The translations under genes and the position numbers were made by a program. This document shows positions 11,390 to 21,649 of a stretch of 64,000 nt of DNA, one piece after another. Numbering within the stretch: the first letter of the stretch is position 1; each line of letters opens with the position of its first letter. Source of the stretch: Piezodorus guildinii (Eukaryota > Arthropoda > Insecta > Hemiptera > Pentatomidae); assembly GCA_023052935.1 (NCBI GenBank), contig CM041294.1, positions 88,458,616-88,522,615 of the forward strand, given 5' to 3'. The notes under the pieces were generated by a model. That model worked only from the letters and a program-made list of their open reading frames with translations. It was not told where the DNA came from and made no database searches.

Positions 11390-11650
11390 TTTATTATGTT
11401 CAGACCATCACATTGTACCGTTTACGATGGGCATGTTGAACGCACGAGTGAAGAGGAACTGCCTAGAAATCTCTTCTAAAACCGTCTGTACGGAGCAGAA
11501 AGAAGAGGAACGCCGAGATGTAGATGAGAGGAAGAGAATCCTGGGGGTGCACAACTGGATGACGACTGCACAAAACAGCAACGAAGACGACTTAGTAATA
11601 ATAATAGCTTTGAAGAACAGAAAATTATCCAAAGAAAGTAAAAACACAAA
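11390..11650 (+). mobile_element. LINE carboxy-terminal remnant (RTE-like)
   Basis: The frame at 11427-11657 gives ILGVHNWMTTAQN, the block that closes the ORF of many RTE-like LINEs, preceded by degenerate sequence. Only the end survives. The next bases (11655 on) belong to an antisense CR1-like copy. Confidence 0.45.
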
Positions 11651-11654
11651 TAAG

Positions 11655-12190
11655 TGAAATGAAATCTAATTTTTATTCTGGGATATTTCGTAAGAATAAT
11701 TTACGGCGCACAGAAGAAGTCCAATTTGTCTAGCTTCATTTGATACATAATTATCAAATTAGGTAATTATAGAAGTTAATATAAATGAAAGATACAAATG
11801 AAAACAGATAACATCAAATGAGTTTAGTTATTTTTAGAAAAAATCTAGATTTATCACATATTTACGGAAGATTGATTTTTAAGGAGATGGGTAAATAATT
11901 GGTGTTTGAAAGTGGTTAGGGATGGCACTGTTCGCAGGAAGATGGGTAAAGAGTTCCAAAGCATGGTAGCACGGATGATCAAAGATTTCAAAGGATGTTC
12001 TGTGAGAAGGTAATAGGTCTGTAGGTTGAGATCTTGTATTTAAGGTGTGCAAGGAAGAACGCGGATTAAGGAGGTCAAAGATATAGGAAGGTTTTCTGGC
12101 TCGCAAGGATTTGAATAGGAAGATACCAAGTAGGTATTTTCTTCGGGATTCGGAATAGAGTCACCTTTGACCAGAATGCCCATGAGAGAC
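11655..12190 (-). mobile_element. CR1-like LINE, 3' end and RT C-terminus (family K)
   Basis: Carries the family 3' mark near 11680 and, on the minus strand at 11879-12106, RKPSYIFDLLNPRSSLHTLN and DLLPSHRTSFEIFDH, matching the thumb-end of the copy at 7245-8360. 5' truncated at about 12190. Confidence 0.7.
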
Positions 12191-12375
12191 GTGTGGCTAA
12201 AATAACAAAAACCTCAACAACAAATCAAACGATCAACGAAGTAGATCTCTTGAAAAAAATTTAAATTTAACCACTTCATTCCATATAAGAGTATCCATTG
12301 AATTTTCTGCAACAAAGCTCAAATTTAAGCCTGATTAATTTTATTCTTCCATGTCCTATTTATATCAAGCTTTGG

Positions 12376-12690
12376 AGGGCCCATGGCTGAGTGGCTAGCG
12401 CGCTAGTCTCGCACGCTAAAGGTTGTAAGTTCGAATCTCAATCTTTTATATAAATAAATAATTAAATGGGGATTCACTCACAGCCTCTCCCCCCGGGTAT
12501 GTGAGACCCGTCAGCCTATTGGTGGCCACTCACAAAAATAGGTGTAGAGAGCGATCACCCTACCCTACAAAACTTCATCGGGAAACGTGTTGAGTACATT
12601 CTCCCAGGAGATTACACCACGCGGTCAAGGGCCTACACGGCCATTCGCGCCAGAGGAAGAAGAATTTATAATAGGCCACAGACATAAATT
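12376..12690 (+). repeat. tRNA-derived SINE (tRNA-Ser-like head)
   Basis: The head has an A box TGGCTGAGTGG (near 12386) and a B box AGTTCGAATCT (near 12430), spaced as in a tRNA-Ser-type pol III promoter. It is followed by about 250 bp of unrelated body. The head lacks proper acceptor-stem pairing and is not a functional tRNA gene. I saw no second copy of this family in the window. Confidence 0.7.
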
Positions 12691-12769
12691 ACTTATCTTG
12701 TATAATTTTGTTCTTTTCTCGTTTTTTCGGTTTGGAATTAATTGAACTTATATATTTATTCGTTTTTTA

Positions 12770-13272
12770 ATAATGCTAACAAGACAATATGGTTATTTTT
12801 ATAGAATCTACAAAATTAAAGATACTTTAGAAGAAAGAAATTTAAAATATCGGCATTTAAGCCTTGTCAGACCATTTTAATCACAATGAAAACTACATGA
12901 TATTAAAGCACATTATATTTTACATCGATATATATCGAGTTTAGTCAAAATCGTCGAAACCGTTTTTGAGAAAATCGAAAAAAGGTGCAAAATGCATCGT
13001 ATAAAGTGGCTCTTCTGGTAAGCTCATTTTGATGAAAAAGGTTTTGTAACGTCTCGGGCATATATTTGTCTTAAATATGACACTTCAGTTTCATAGGACT
13101 TACCGTTTCCGCCCTGGAGTTACCACACACGCACACACACACACACACACACATACACAGACCTTTTTGGGGGACTTAAGGGACCCTAAAACGTGTATTT
13201 CCGTTGAAAACTGGAATTCGAAAATTTTCACGATCTCAATACTTTCCCTTACTATATATAGTAAGTGATAGT
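12770..13272 (+). repeat. Rep1 copy with (CA)n tract
   Basis: A 5'-truncated copy of the dispersed Rep1 family. Landmarks in order are ATATCGGCATTTAAGCC, CATGATATTAAAGC, AAAACGTGTATTTCCGTTGA and CAATACTTTCCCTTACTATA. A (CA)n microsatellite at about 13126-13152 sits at a position that is CA-rich in many other copies. The end matches the GTAAGTGAAAGT-type terminus. Confidence 0.75.
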
Positions 13273-13282
13273 AAAAAACATT

Positions 13283-13900
13283 TGCAGCAGAAGCTAACAA
13301 AAGCTAAAATATTAATCAACTCCATATGGAAAATTTTACTATTAAACAATAGGATACCTTACAAATTTAAAATTAAAGTATTTAATGTTGGTTTTAAATT
13401 ATTCATAGAATATTGTGCTAAAGCATGGGGAAGTAAAGAATATATTGAATGTGAATAACTCCTGTATTATTTCAATAACAAATTACTTAGCTTACTGCAA
13501 GCACCTCATCGTACTTATTAAACATAAAAATAAAAATTGTCCCAATTTTCATAGAAACGTAAAAAAATACAGTATAATTATACAATAAAAGTTAAAATCC
13601 TGTCAAACAATAGACTAACATATTTAATGAATAACGAAGTAGTTACACAAGATATATAATGGATAAAGGATTTAAGAGAAATATATGAAAAATATAATAT
13701 TAAAATAGACATTAAACTCAATCATAAAATAAACGGACTTTAATCCTACTGGAATAAAAGTAGGATGTAAGATGGGAATTCCCTATCGTGATGTATTGGT
13801 AGATAATTTAATGCTTAGATCAAATCGGACCACATTAGAATCCATGTGACATAAATTTGACCTACTATTCTTATATAACAATATCCAGGGCTTGATTTAT
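13283..13900 (+). mobile_element. Decayed LINE fragment, RT C-terminal region
   Basis: Frames broken by stops read ILINSIWKILLLNNRIPYKF, then EYCAKAWGSKEYIE, then KILSNNRLTYL. This is the thumb/C-terminal stretch of a non-LTR element I cannot place in a clade. Its continuation may be 15113-15540, with another LINE tail lying between. Confidence 0.5.
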
Positions 13901-14339
13901 TAGAACAAATTCACGAAAATGACTACCCGATCATACCCACTTCTTTTCTACTGCCATAACAACTTCTAATTATCTTCATCATTCTCCTATTAATAGACTT
14001 CACCGACAGGGAAATAAAATATGCCATCTCATTCATTTCTTTAATGTTAATTGATCAAACTTAAAAAAAAAAAAAAGTTATCTTTTATTGAAGGTAATGA
14101 TCCTGAATTATAGTCAAGATTACTATAAGTTAAGATACACAAGTCAAGATACTGTTTAAATGTTAAAATTGTATAATTCTTGTTAAAATTGTATTATTCT
14201 TGTTAAAATTATTTTATTATTGTTAAAACTGTATTATCATAAATTTATTTTATTACTCTAAATTTATTTTACTAATCTATATTTATTGTATTATTCTATA
14301 TTTATTTTATTATTCTATATTAATTGTATTAATATACAT

Positions 14340-15112
14340 CCCATGTATTAATATACGTCCTATCTTTACGGCGAGTTTAAGTGGCGCTTCTCCCAAACCC
14401 GTAGACAATATTTCCTCAGAGCATTCCTTTAACAAACCATTAACTCCCAGTACCTTACCTATACATTCCGACCTTTATATCCTTTCCTACAGAACTAAAA
14501 CATAAGAACATTCCTTTCTATCCCGCTCGACCAGTTTTTGGAATTCTCTCCCAACAAACATCCGCTGAGCAACCTCTCTCTACTTTCAAATACCTTTTGT
14601 TCCATTACCTTCTCACTTCCCATGATGACACTAGCAGACAATAATAATTGTATTGTTAGATAATAGTCAATACTTTTAGTTTTCTTTAAGTGTTTAAATA
14701 AGTTGAACTAACTGTACTTTTGTTCTGTTTTTTTTTTGTGCATTTCTTTTAGTTTAATCAAAAGCGTTAAATATTAGTTAATTATATTGTAACCAAATGT
14801 ATTTATTTCTTATCATTATTTTTATTTATTTATTTATTTTCTTTTTACTCATGTTAAATCTATTTTCTTTTTTTGCTGTTTTTTCCTTATTAATTTTGTA
14901 TCTTGGGCAGATGTTAATATTTTATTATGCTAAATTTAATGTTATTGTTAGGGGACCAGAATTAAGTTTTTTTTTTTTTCTTCTTCTATTATTCTATATT
15001 TATTGCCTAAGTTCTATATTGCTGTTTGTTATTACTCACTGTATTCGTATTTTTTTTATATCATATTCATATTTTTTCTGTTCATATTTTTGTGTAATGG
15101 GTGTAGCTGCCA
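14340..15112 (+). mobile_element. CR1-like LINE C-terminus and T-rich 3' UTR, sense copy
   Basis: The + strand at about 14440-14610 reads SDLYILSYRTKT, HSFLSRSTSFWNSLPTNIR and ATSL with stops. This is the end of a CR1-like RT, comparable to DLYVTPHRTAAFDRSFL in the copy at 53638-54081. A long T-rich stretch follows. The open frame at 14797-15120 inside it is an accident of T-richness. Confidence 0.5.
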
Positions 15113-15715
15113 GTCAATAAATAAAATCAGAGAATCATTAACAGACATTTATAGATTAAAAAATATACAAAAGGCTGTAGTTTCAGAACAAAGGTTTCTG
15201 CATAAAAACTTAAATTATGATTATGTTACACATTACCTGGATGATACGAAAATAAATTTTATTGGAGTTAATTAAATATTCAAAGTTAGATGTGAACTTC
15301 TATATCTCAACTTTAATACATTTCATTTCTTGGCTGCTAGTCTGATTTTGTCTGAAATTAGAAAAAGTTGTCTAAACATTGACGAAGATAAACTGTCTCA
15401 ATGATAATAACTGGTTGACTGCATATGATTTTTGTAAAATAGCATTAAATTGTAGATAAAGGCTTATTAGGGAATTCAATTATAACTAAACAAATTTTCT
15501 AATTTATAATATTAATTGTTTATTTTTCAAAATAAGTTAATAAGTTTAAAAGTTAAGCAGAATGAGTGAGTGAGCTATGTTAGACTATTAATTAATATGT
15601 ACAATTTAACGACCACCTCCGGACTGACAGTCTGAAAGATCATAGTTCTACAAATGTTTTTTATATATTGTAATATTTGTTTTGTTGTTGTGATATGCTA
15701 AAATAAATAAAAATC
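15113..15715 (+). mobile_element. LINE carboxy-terminal zinc-finger remnant and 3' UTR
   Basis: Broken frames give RCELLYLNFNTFHFLAASL then ILSEIRKSC and NWLTAYDF, the decayed cysteine/histidine end of a LINE ORF. The intact type can be seen at 47500-47570 (CTICNKKEADNIHHFFTSC). It ends in AAATAAATAAAAATC and a short TATC repeat. Confidence 0.45.
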
Positions 15716-16440
15716 AGTTATCTATCTATCTATATATAAAATAAAATGTAAAGTAAAATATTATATTATATTTTTTTCTTTTAAAAATATGTAGTATATA
15801 GATTTATTAATTAAAAGGAATAAGTTTTATTTTACTCATTTGAAATTAATACAAATATTAACAACTAGTGTATTGTGCTAACATTATTCCTGTTATTTGT
15901 TTAATTTTTACTTACACTTACTATATATCGTAAGGGAAAGTATATAGGTAAGTGAAAGTAAAAAACATAAAAATTAAATAAATATAAATAATATTGTTAA
16001 TTATTCTGCTTTGAAATGGGGTAATTTTGACACAAAACTTATTTTTCTACCTTCACTAGAACCAAAGGTATTAAATAAAATGTGTTTTACGCACTCAAAC
16101 TTTCTGATTTTTTACGCGATTCCTGGGGAGCGTTGATTTTGCAGAGTCTGATGGTTTAACGTCTGGTTTCACCTAAAAATATTCTATCAAAATCGGTGAG
16201 ACACATTTAGGATTCTCTCTTTGTTAGTAAACTATAAAACCTGGACTCATTCCGTAATACTGTAATAAAGTTTTCAAAGCAGTATGGATTGCAACACCTC
16301 TAAATATTTCTTTCTGATAGTATCGAATAACTACCGAATCGTTGTTTTACAGCAATTTTAATAGCAATACAGCGGTTTTAGAATTTTAATGTTATAATAA
16401 AATTTATTAACCAATAAATGGTGGAAAAACATTTCATAGC
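15716..16440. other. Upstream region of gene B
   Basis: AT-rich. Contains only a short Rep1 terminal piece at about 15905-15965 (GTAAGGGAAAGTATATAGG then GTAAGTGAAAGTAAAA). No coding feature found. Confidence 0.45.
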
Positions 16441-16545
16441 GTTTCACCAGATAAGGTTCAATATTCCATCCCTTATCAGTGTAAGACAGGTATATAAAAT
16501 AAAATATAAAAGTGCTGAATTCAGAAGTCAGCCAAACGATCTCCA
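16441..16545 (+). promoter_or_regulatory. Gene B core promoter with GATA-type site
   Basis: CCTTATCAGT at 16471-16480 is a GATA-factor site (TGATAAG on the minus strand). TATATAAAA follows at 16491-16499. About 30 bp on lies an initiator-like TTCAGAAGTCAG (16520-16530), and the ATG is at 16546. The same order occurs upstream of gene C exon 1. Confidence 0.7.
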
Positions 16546-16581
16546 ATGAAGATGGAAGTTTACTTATTGCTGATATTCGTT
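16546..16581 (+). CDS. Gene B exon 1: signal peptide
   Basis: The ATG opens MKMEVYLLLIFV, and GTAAGT directly follows at 16582, giving a phase-0 donor. Joined to the exon at 19970 the protein begins with a short basic/acidic start, a seven-residue hydrophobic core and then MGCWS. That is a short but plausible secretory signal. The paralogous exon at 23162 differs by few residues. The intron is 3,388 bp and filled with Rep1 copies. The join rests on splice-site quality, phase and paralogy, not on transcript data. Confidence 0.75.
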
Positions 16582-16624
16582 GTAAGTATGCTATTTATTA
16601 ATTTTAAAAAATGTGTACAATATA

Positions 16625-16760
16625 TAAAATAGCTTTTACTTTCACTTCCCTATATATGAAATATATAGTAGGGAAAGTACGCCGATCGTGATAATTTTCG
16701 ATTCCTAGTTTTCAACATAAATACATGTTTTAAGGTCCCCTGAGCCCAAATGACAAAGTT
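16625..16760 (-). repeat. Rep1 terminal piece
   Basis: Begins TTTTACTTTCACTTCCCTAT, the outer terminus of Rep1 on the minus strand, and includes GATCGTGATAATTTTCG and the CCCCTGAGCCCAAATGAC box. Only about 135 bp are recognisable. Confidence 0.65.
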
Positions 16761-16859
16761 CCACAAAAAGGCATGTGTGTGAAAAATTTTAAGTTGATTT
16801 TGTTTATTAATTTTCGTAAAAATTATTAACTCCAGTAATTTTGCATATTTCAGAACAAA

Positions 16860-17745
16860 AACAAATCTGGTGCTGGCAACACTCGGCTTTCCCTTACCTC
16901 AACTGTCAAAATTAATTTAAAATTTTTTAAATATAATTCAATTTGAATAATATTCCATAAACTTCTTCCATAAGTTGATTTTGATAAAACGTGTACTCAT
17001 TTTCGTTGGAAACATATGATTTATATTAAATAATATAATTAGATTAAATTTTTAATCAGTATTAAGTTTATTTCCTATTCATCACTTATACTACCTTTTA
17101 CAACTTTGGGTATCAGATAATATTTTTTCTAAAATTATTTCTCTTTCCAATGCTATATTATGCGTGTATATTACTGTTCTCAATAAAAAAAATAAAAAAA
17201 ATTACAAAAAAATAGTTTTTCCCTTCTATCCTGTAGTTGGTCATCAAATTCGTCCAACTAGTATATTTAGCCGTCCTTCATCAATACCATTAAGATGATA
17301 TGATTAATCTTTTGGAATGTACAAAATTAGAGGTAGTTTAGATGAAGAAAATTTAAAGTATTGGCAACTAAGCCCTGTCAGACTATTTCAATCAGAATAA
17401 AACCTACATGATATTAAAGCCCATTAAATCTTACATCAGTATAGCGAGTTTAATAAAAATCGTGAAGGCCGTTTTTGAGAAAATCGTAATTAGGTGCAAA
17501 ATTCATGGTATAACGTGGCACTCTTGGTTAGCCGATTTTGTTGAAATAGTTGCTGTAACATCTCGGACGTATAATTGTCTTAAATATAAAATTTCTGTTT
17601 CGTACGACTTTTAGTTTTTGCGCTAGCCTTGCCATATACACACGCTCACTGACTCACACACAGACCTTTTTTCGGGGCTTAGTCATTTGGACTCATGGGG
17701 CCTTAAAACGTGTATTTCCGTTGAAAACTGGATTCTTAGTTTCTG
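16860..17745 (+). repeat. Rep1 copy, near full length
   Basis: Starts with AAATCTGGTGCTGGCAACAC and ends near TTGAAAACTGGATTC, lacking only the outer right terminus. It keeps an open frame of 68 codons (17408-17614) that also survives in part in the copies at 24784-24999 and 62872-63087. Lies in the intron of gene B. Confidence 0.8.
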
Positions 17746-17749
17746 CGAA

Positions 17750-18210
17750 CTCCTTAAAAACCACGTGGCGGATTTTGAAACGATTTTTACTAGTATTTAG
17801 GGCATTCTTTCCTTAGGGTTTATTAGTAAAGTACATTGAAGTTAAGTTTTCCTTTAGGTGGAAAAATTAAATTTTCTGTAATCAAGGCATCAAAAAATAT
17901 TTCCTGTAATATGATTAGTAATAAAGACGTGTAATGTAGCGTTGGAAAGCTCAAGATTTTTGGAAAGTTAATATGTTAAAAAATGAGTTGCATAAATGAG
18001 TATAATATCGTTATAAGCCCACAAACTTATAATCATATGTTTTTCGCAATGTTTGTAATAAAAAGGTTATGGGATTAAGTGTTGTTCACTTGTCTACATT
18101 GTTAAATTCAATTTAAGAACTTTAAATTAATGTTTGAGTTGAAAAAAATTTAAGAATTACTTTGAGATTCAGTGGAAACACGTGTATCAGATTAAATAAT
18201 CAATAATAAT
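17750..18210. other. Intron sequence, nothing recognised
   Basis: AT-rich intron of gene B between two Rep1 copies; no coding or repeat landmark that I can name. Confidence 0.35.
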
Positions 18211-18214
18211 AGGA

Positions 18215-19185
18215 ATTATTAGCTACATCAATCACTAAGTTTTGTCCGTTCTTGGTGAGTCTAACACCAACACGAAAAGTCGTATAAAACTGAAATTTCT
18301 TATTGAGGACAACTGTACGCCCGAGGTGTTACAGTAACCTTTTCATTAAAATTGGCAAACCAGAAGAGAAACTTCATACCATGCATTTTACACCTTTTTA
18401 CGATTTTTCCAAAAACGGCTCAAACGATTTTGATTAAACTCCCTATATCGATGTAAAATTTAATAGGCTTTAATATCATGTGGGTTTGAAATAGTCTGAC
18501 ATTTCTTAAATGCCAATATTTTAAGTTTTCTTCATCTAAGGTAACTTTAATTTTTCAAAATTTTATAAAAATAACCATATCATCTTTTTAGCATCGATAA
18601 GAAAACTGATAAATATATAAGTTGAGGATTTGATATCCAACTCAAGAAGAAAATTGCAAAAATATTGTTTTATGCTATTTAAGTGCGTTTGACACATAAA
18701 AACAGCAATGATATATAATATACCGTTGGATAGTTAATGATTTTAGAAAAAATATTTTCTTATACACAAAATTGTAAATGTTAACAGAGAGTGATGAAAA
18801 GCCGATAAAACTGACTGATTGTAACAGATTATTATTTTTTTAATTTTTATATTTAACGTCCCTTTATGCTGCTTTGGCTGATCAGACGATGCTACAATGG
18901 GAGTCCTAAATTTTGCCTATCCAGATTTAATTAGGATAGGGATCATTAACGAGTACCAGATATATCGGACAGGCTTGGGACCACCTTTTAACGTCCCCTC
19001 CGAAGGACGGCATTACTTACTATTTTTTACTGCTATTAAAAAAACGATTAGTAGACAACTCCCATTAATAGATTAATTAATAAAACTCATGTTTCTATTG
19101 GAACTCAATGTAATTAATTCTTTAACAATTTATTTTCATCAGTAAATGTATTTAAATTTTTTAAAATTGATTTTAACAACGGCCC
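18215..19185 (-). repeat. Rep1 copy interrupted by a SINE
   Basis: Minus-strand Rep1 from the ACGAAAAGTCGTATAAAACT region through ATATACCGTTGGATAG to the TTTAACAATTTATTTTCATC end. It is split at about 18845-19055 by a SINE, which is therefore younger. Confidence 0.8.
18845..19055 (-). repeat. SINE-A copy in Rep1
   Basis: Minus-strand copy of the family best seen at 21180-21435. Landmarks are AACGTCCCTTTATGCTGC, CCTATCCAGATTTAATTAGG, and AACGTCCCCTCCGAAGGACG near 18990. Truncated before the tRNA-like head. Confidence 0.75.
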
Positions 19186-19885
19186 TGTCAGAATATTTAA
19201 TTCAGAATAAAACCTACATGATATTAAAGCCCATTAGAAAGAAAATAAACTTTATTTACATATTTACAAATCGACAAAATATTTACTTATGATTTCGGAT
19301 GAGACATCCTTACAATCAGCAAAGTGTTTTATTTATTTGGTAATTATAATATATTAGCGTAATGACTAAATATGTGGTAAAATTAAATTGATATTATCTA
19401 TGGTAGTAGGAAAAATTATACAAAAAACCTACATATAAAAAAAAAAAATAATAATAAAAATAAACGGATAAAATAATTGAAAATATAAAATGAAGAATTC
19501 AAAACAAACTAGCTTAAGTTAGTAACACGTGTTTAGTTCTTTTATGAGTGTAGCGTGTTTCGGTGAAGTTTTATTATAATTGCCGATTTCCTTAAAGCCC
19601 ATTCAATTTTACATCAATATAGCGAGTTTAATCAAAATCGTTGAGCATATAAAATCTACGATATTTAAAGAGGTTCTTCTTGTTCGCTTTTATTATTGAA
19701 TAAGTTGCTGGAACACCTCAGGCATTTACGCTTCTGAAGACAAAATTTCAGTTTTATTCATCGTTTTGGAGTGGGACTTACCTCAGACAATATTATGTGT
19801 GTTACCGGTGAAAACTGGAATTCGAGAATTTTTACGATCGCAATACTTTGCCTTACTATATATTTCATATAGATGTAAGTGAAAG
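19186..19885 (+). repeat. Rep1 copy carrying a 356-bp insertion
   Basis: Runs from GCCCTGTCAGAATATTTAA to GTAAGTGAAAGTAAAA near 19880. It is interrupted at 19236-19591 by a retroelement-like insert with a 12-bp target duplication, TTAAAGCCCATT, at 19224-19235 and 19592-19603. Confidence 0.8.
19236..19591 (-). mobile_element. Unclassified retroposon, 5'-truncated
   Basis: Bounded by perfect 12-bp target duplications. On the minus strand it ends with AATAAAGTTTATTTTC, a polyadenylation-like tail, so it looks like the 3' end of a retroposon. No coding sequence is visible and its parent family is unknown. Confidence 0.6.
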
Positions 19886-19969
19886 TAAAAATGTTAGATT
19901 AGAGTAAAATATAGAGATAATTATTACCACAAATTCAAGATTTTAAATTGATTATAATTATTGATACAG

Positions 19970-21022
19970 ATGGGATGCTGGAGCGTTGAACGGAAAGCAA
20001 TGGACGGCTTTGAGGAAATCTTTTCAGAAAAAGCACCAAATGGTCATTTTAAAAATCTAATAAAAAGAGGAGCTGAGTATAAAAAAATCATGGCCTCTCC
20101 AAATATGCCTGGAGGGACTTTTGGAGGACCTACAACTAATAATGGAGAGCAGGTAGATGGATTGATTGTAACTCACAGGACAAAGACTAAAATTAATGGG
20201 GAACTAAAAAATATCAGTATGCCTACTAGAGAAGTATCAGCCGAGAGGGTTAAGGGTGAATTTATGATGAGCAATGGTATAACCGGAAACTCTACGTATA
20301 TCAAAACATCACCAAAGAGAAATGGAGGCGATCAAGTTATGACCAAAAGAGTTGGCACTAAAACCAGAAGTGGTGATGATAAAGGAGTAGTGACTAAAGT
20401 AACTCAACAAAAGAGGACAGAAAAAGAAACCACTGATGCATCCGGAAGCACAGAAATAATGGAAATAAACGAAATGGAGATAATAATCATTGAGGAGGAA
20501 GAAGCTACGAATGAATCTGGGAGTAAAGATGAATCCGTGATTAAAGATGAATCTGTGACTGAAGATGAATCTGTGAGTAAAGATGAATCTGTGATTAAAG
20601 ATAAATCTGTGAGTAAAGATGAATCAGTGATTAAAGATAAATCTGTGAGTAAAGATAAATCTGTGAGTAAAGATGAATCAGTGATTAAAGATAAATCTGT
20701 GAGTAAAGATAAATCTGTGAGTAAAGATGAATCTGTAAGTAAAGATAACTCTGTGAGTAAAGATGAATCTGTGAGTAAAGATAAATCTGTGAGTAAAGAT
20801 GAATCTGTGAGTAAAGATAAATCTGTGAGTAAAGATAAATCTGTGAGTAAAGATGAATCTGTAAGTAAAGATAACTCTATGAGTAAAGATAAATCTGTGA
20901 GTAAAGATGAATCTGTGAGTAAAGATGTATCTGGGAGTAAAGATGAATCAACCACAGCCAAACCTCCAAGTGCAAAGCAAGATCCTTCACGTTGTCGCGT
21001 AGGTCGCAGAAGGAAAGTGTAG
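19970..21022 (+). CDS. Gene B large exon: secreted repeat-rich protein
   Basis: Starts after the acceptor TTGATACAG (19961-19969) in phase 0 and ends at TAG 21020-21022, giving 350 residues. The first 18 residues, beginning MGCWSVERKAMDGFEEIF, align with the start of the mature parts of genes A (GCHGIQ...ITDF) and C (GCWSIQ...ITDFQ). After that there is no similarity. LDLa modules and most cysteines are absent. Residues about 30-180 are polar and lysine/threonine-rich. Residues about 184-328 are SKDESV/SKDKSV hexapeptide repeats. The end is basic (RCRVGRRRKV). AATAAA lies downstream near 21129. A secreted structural or effector-like role is conceivable, but no function can be read from sequence. 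Confidence 0.8.
   Translation: MGCWSVERKAMDGFEEIFSEKAPNGHFKNLIKRGAEYKKIMASPNMPGGTFGGPTTNNGEQVDGLIVTHRTKTKINGELKNISMPTREVSAERVKGEFMMSNGITGNSTYIKTSPKRNGGDQVMTKRVGTKTRSGDDKGVVTKVTQQKRTEKETTDASGSTEIMEINEMEIIIIEEEEATNESGSKDESVIKDESVTEDESVSKDESVIKDKSVSKDESVIKDKSVSKDKSVSKDESVIKDKSVSKDKSVSKDESVSKDNSVSKDESVSKDKSVSKDESVSKDKSVSKDKSVSKDESVSKDNSMSKDKSVSKDESVSKDVSGSKDESTTAKPPSAKQDPSRCRVGRRRKV
20522..20955 (+). repeat. 18-bp coding minisatellite in gene B
   Basis: About 24 units of AGTAAAGATGAATCTGTG with GAA/AAA exchange, so the protein alternates SKDESV and SKDKSV. Higher-order duplicates of two or three units are visible (for example 20632-20690 against 20686-20740). The antisense strand is also open throughout, which is a side effect of the repeat. 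Confidence 0.92.
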
Positions 21023-21179
21023 GTCCAGTATATTTGCTTACATACAAGTTAAATGGCTTGATCCTGATTAACTGTTAATGAGAAAGATAGTTGTATTACT
21101 TAATATGTCAACAACAAAATAATATATCAATAAATAACTAAGTGGCATTCATTTACCTTCACTTAGTTTGGGATCACTT

Positions 21180-21435
21180 AGCTAACATAACAGCCTTCTA
21201 TGCCCAAAGTCCCGGGTTCAAACCCGCAGGTGGCTCTAGAATTTTTTTGTTGGAGTAAAAAAATCCTTAGTTATGTCCCCTTCGGAGGGGACGTTAAAAG
21301 GTGGTTCTGAGCCTGTACGGTGTCAGGTACTCGTTAAAGATCCCTATCCTAATTAAACCTGGATAGGCAAAATTTATAACTCCCACTGTAGCATCGTCCG
21401 ATTAGCAGCATAAAAGGACGTTAAATAAATCAGTG
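21180..21435 (+). repeat. SINE-A, best-preserved copy
   Basis: Has a tRNA-like B box GGGTTCAAACCC at about 21212-21223, a weak A-box-like TAACATAACAGCC upstream, and a body with CCCCTTCGGAGGGGACGTTA and CCTATCCTAATTAAACCTGG. It ends in GACGTTAAATAAAT. Other copies lie at 18845, 33530, 49300, 52744, 56930 and 60450. Confidence 0.75.
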
Positions 21436-21649
21436 TTACACTCCTACATACATTCTAAAATATGTCTCAAATAATGATTACTTTCGAACTAATAAAACTT
21501 AGTCTAGGAGGTATTTTATTTGATTGTTAACCTATAACATAATATCTAATATATTAGAAAAATATATTTATAATATTAGCGAAGTAAAGTATCTTCATTT
21601 TTTTTAACTATATTTTTAAATATTTTCATTTTTCATCAAGTTAAATATA

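Noticed and set aside
12376..12450. Possible tRNA-Ser gene
   Set aside because: A and B boxes fit but the acceptor stem does not pair and a SINE body follows, so it is a tRNA-derived SINE head.
14797..15120. Hydrophobic open frame that looks like a membrane protein
   Set aside because: It lies in a T-rich LINE 3' UTR; runs of T encode F/L/I by chance. No start context or relatives.
20522..20955. Regular 18-bp units resembling a CRISPR-like array at first sight
   Set aside because: No spacers; the units are contiguous and coding, in a eukaryotic gene.
20404..20961. Long minus-strand open frame of SLLTD repeats
   Set aside because: It is the antisense shadow of the gene B minisatellite; an 18-bp unit without stops is open on both strands. 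No splice or promoter signals on that strand.
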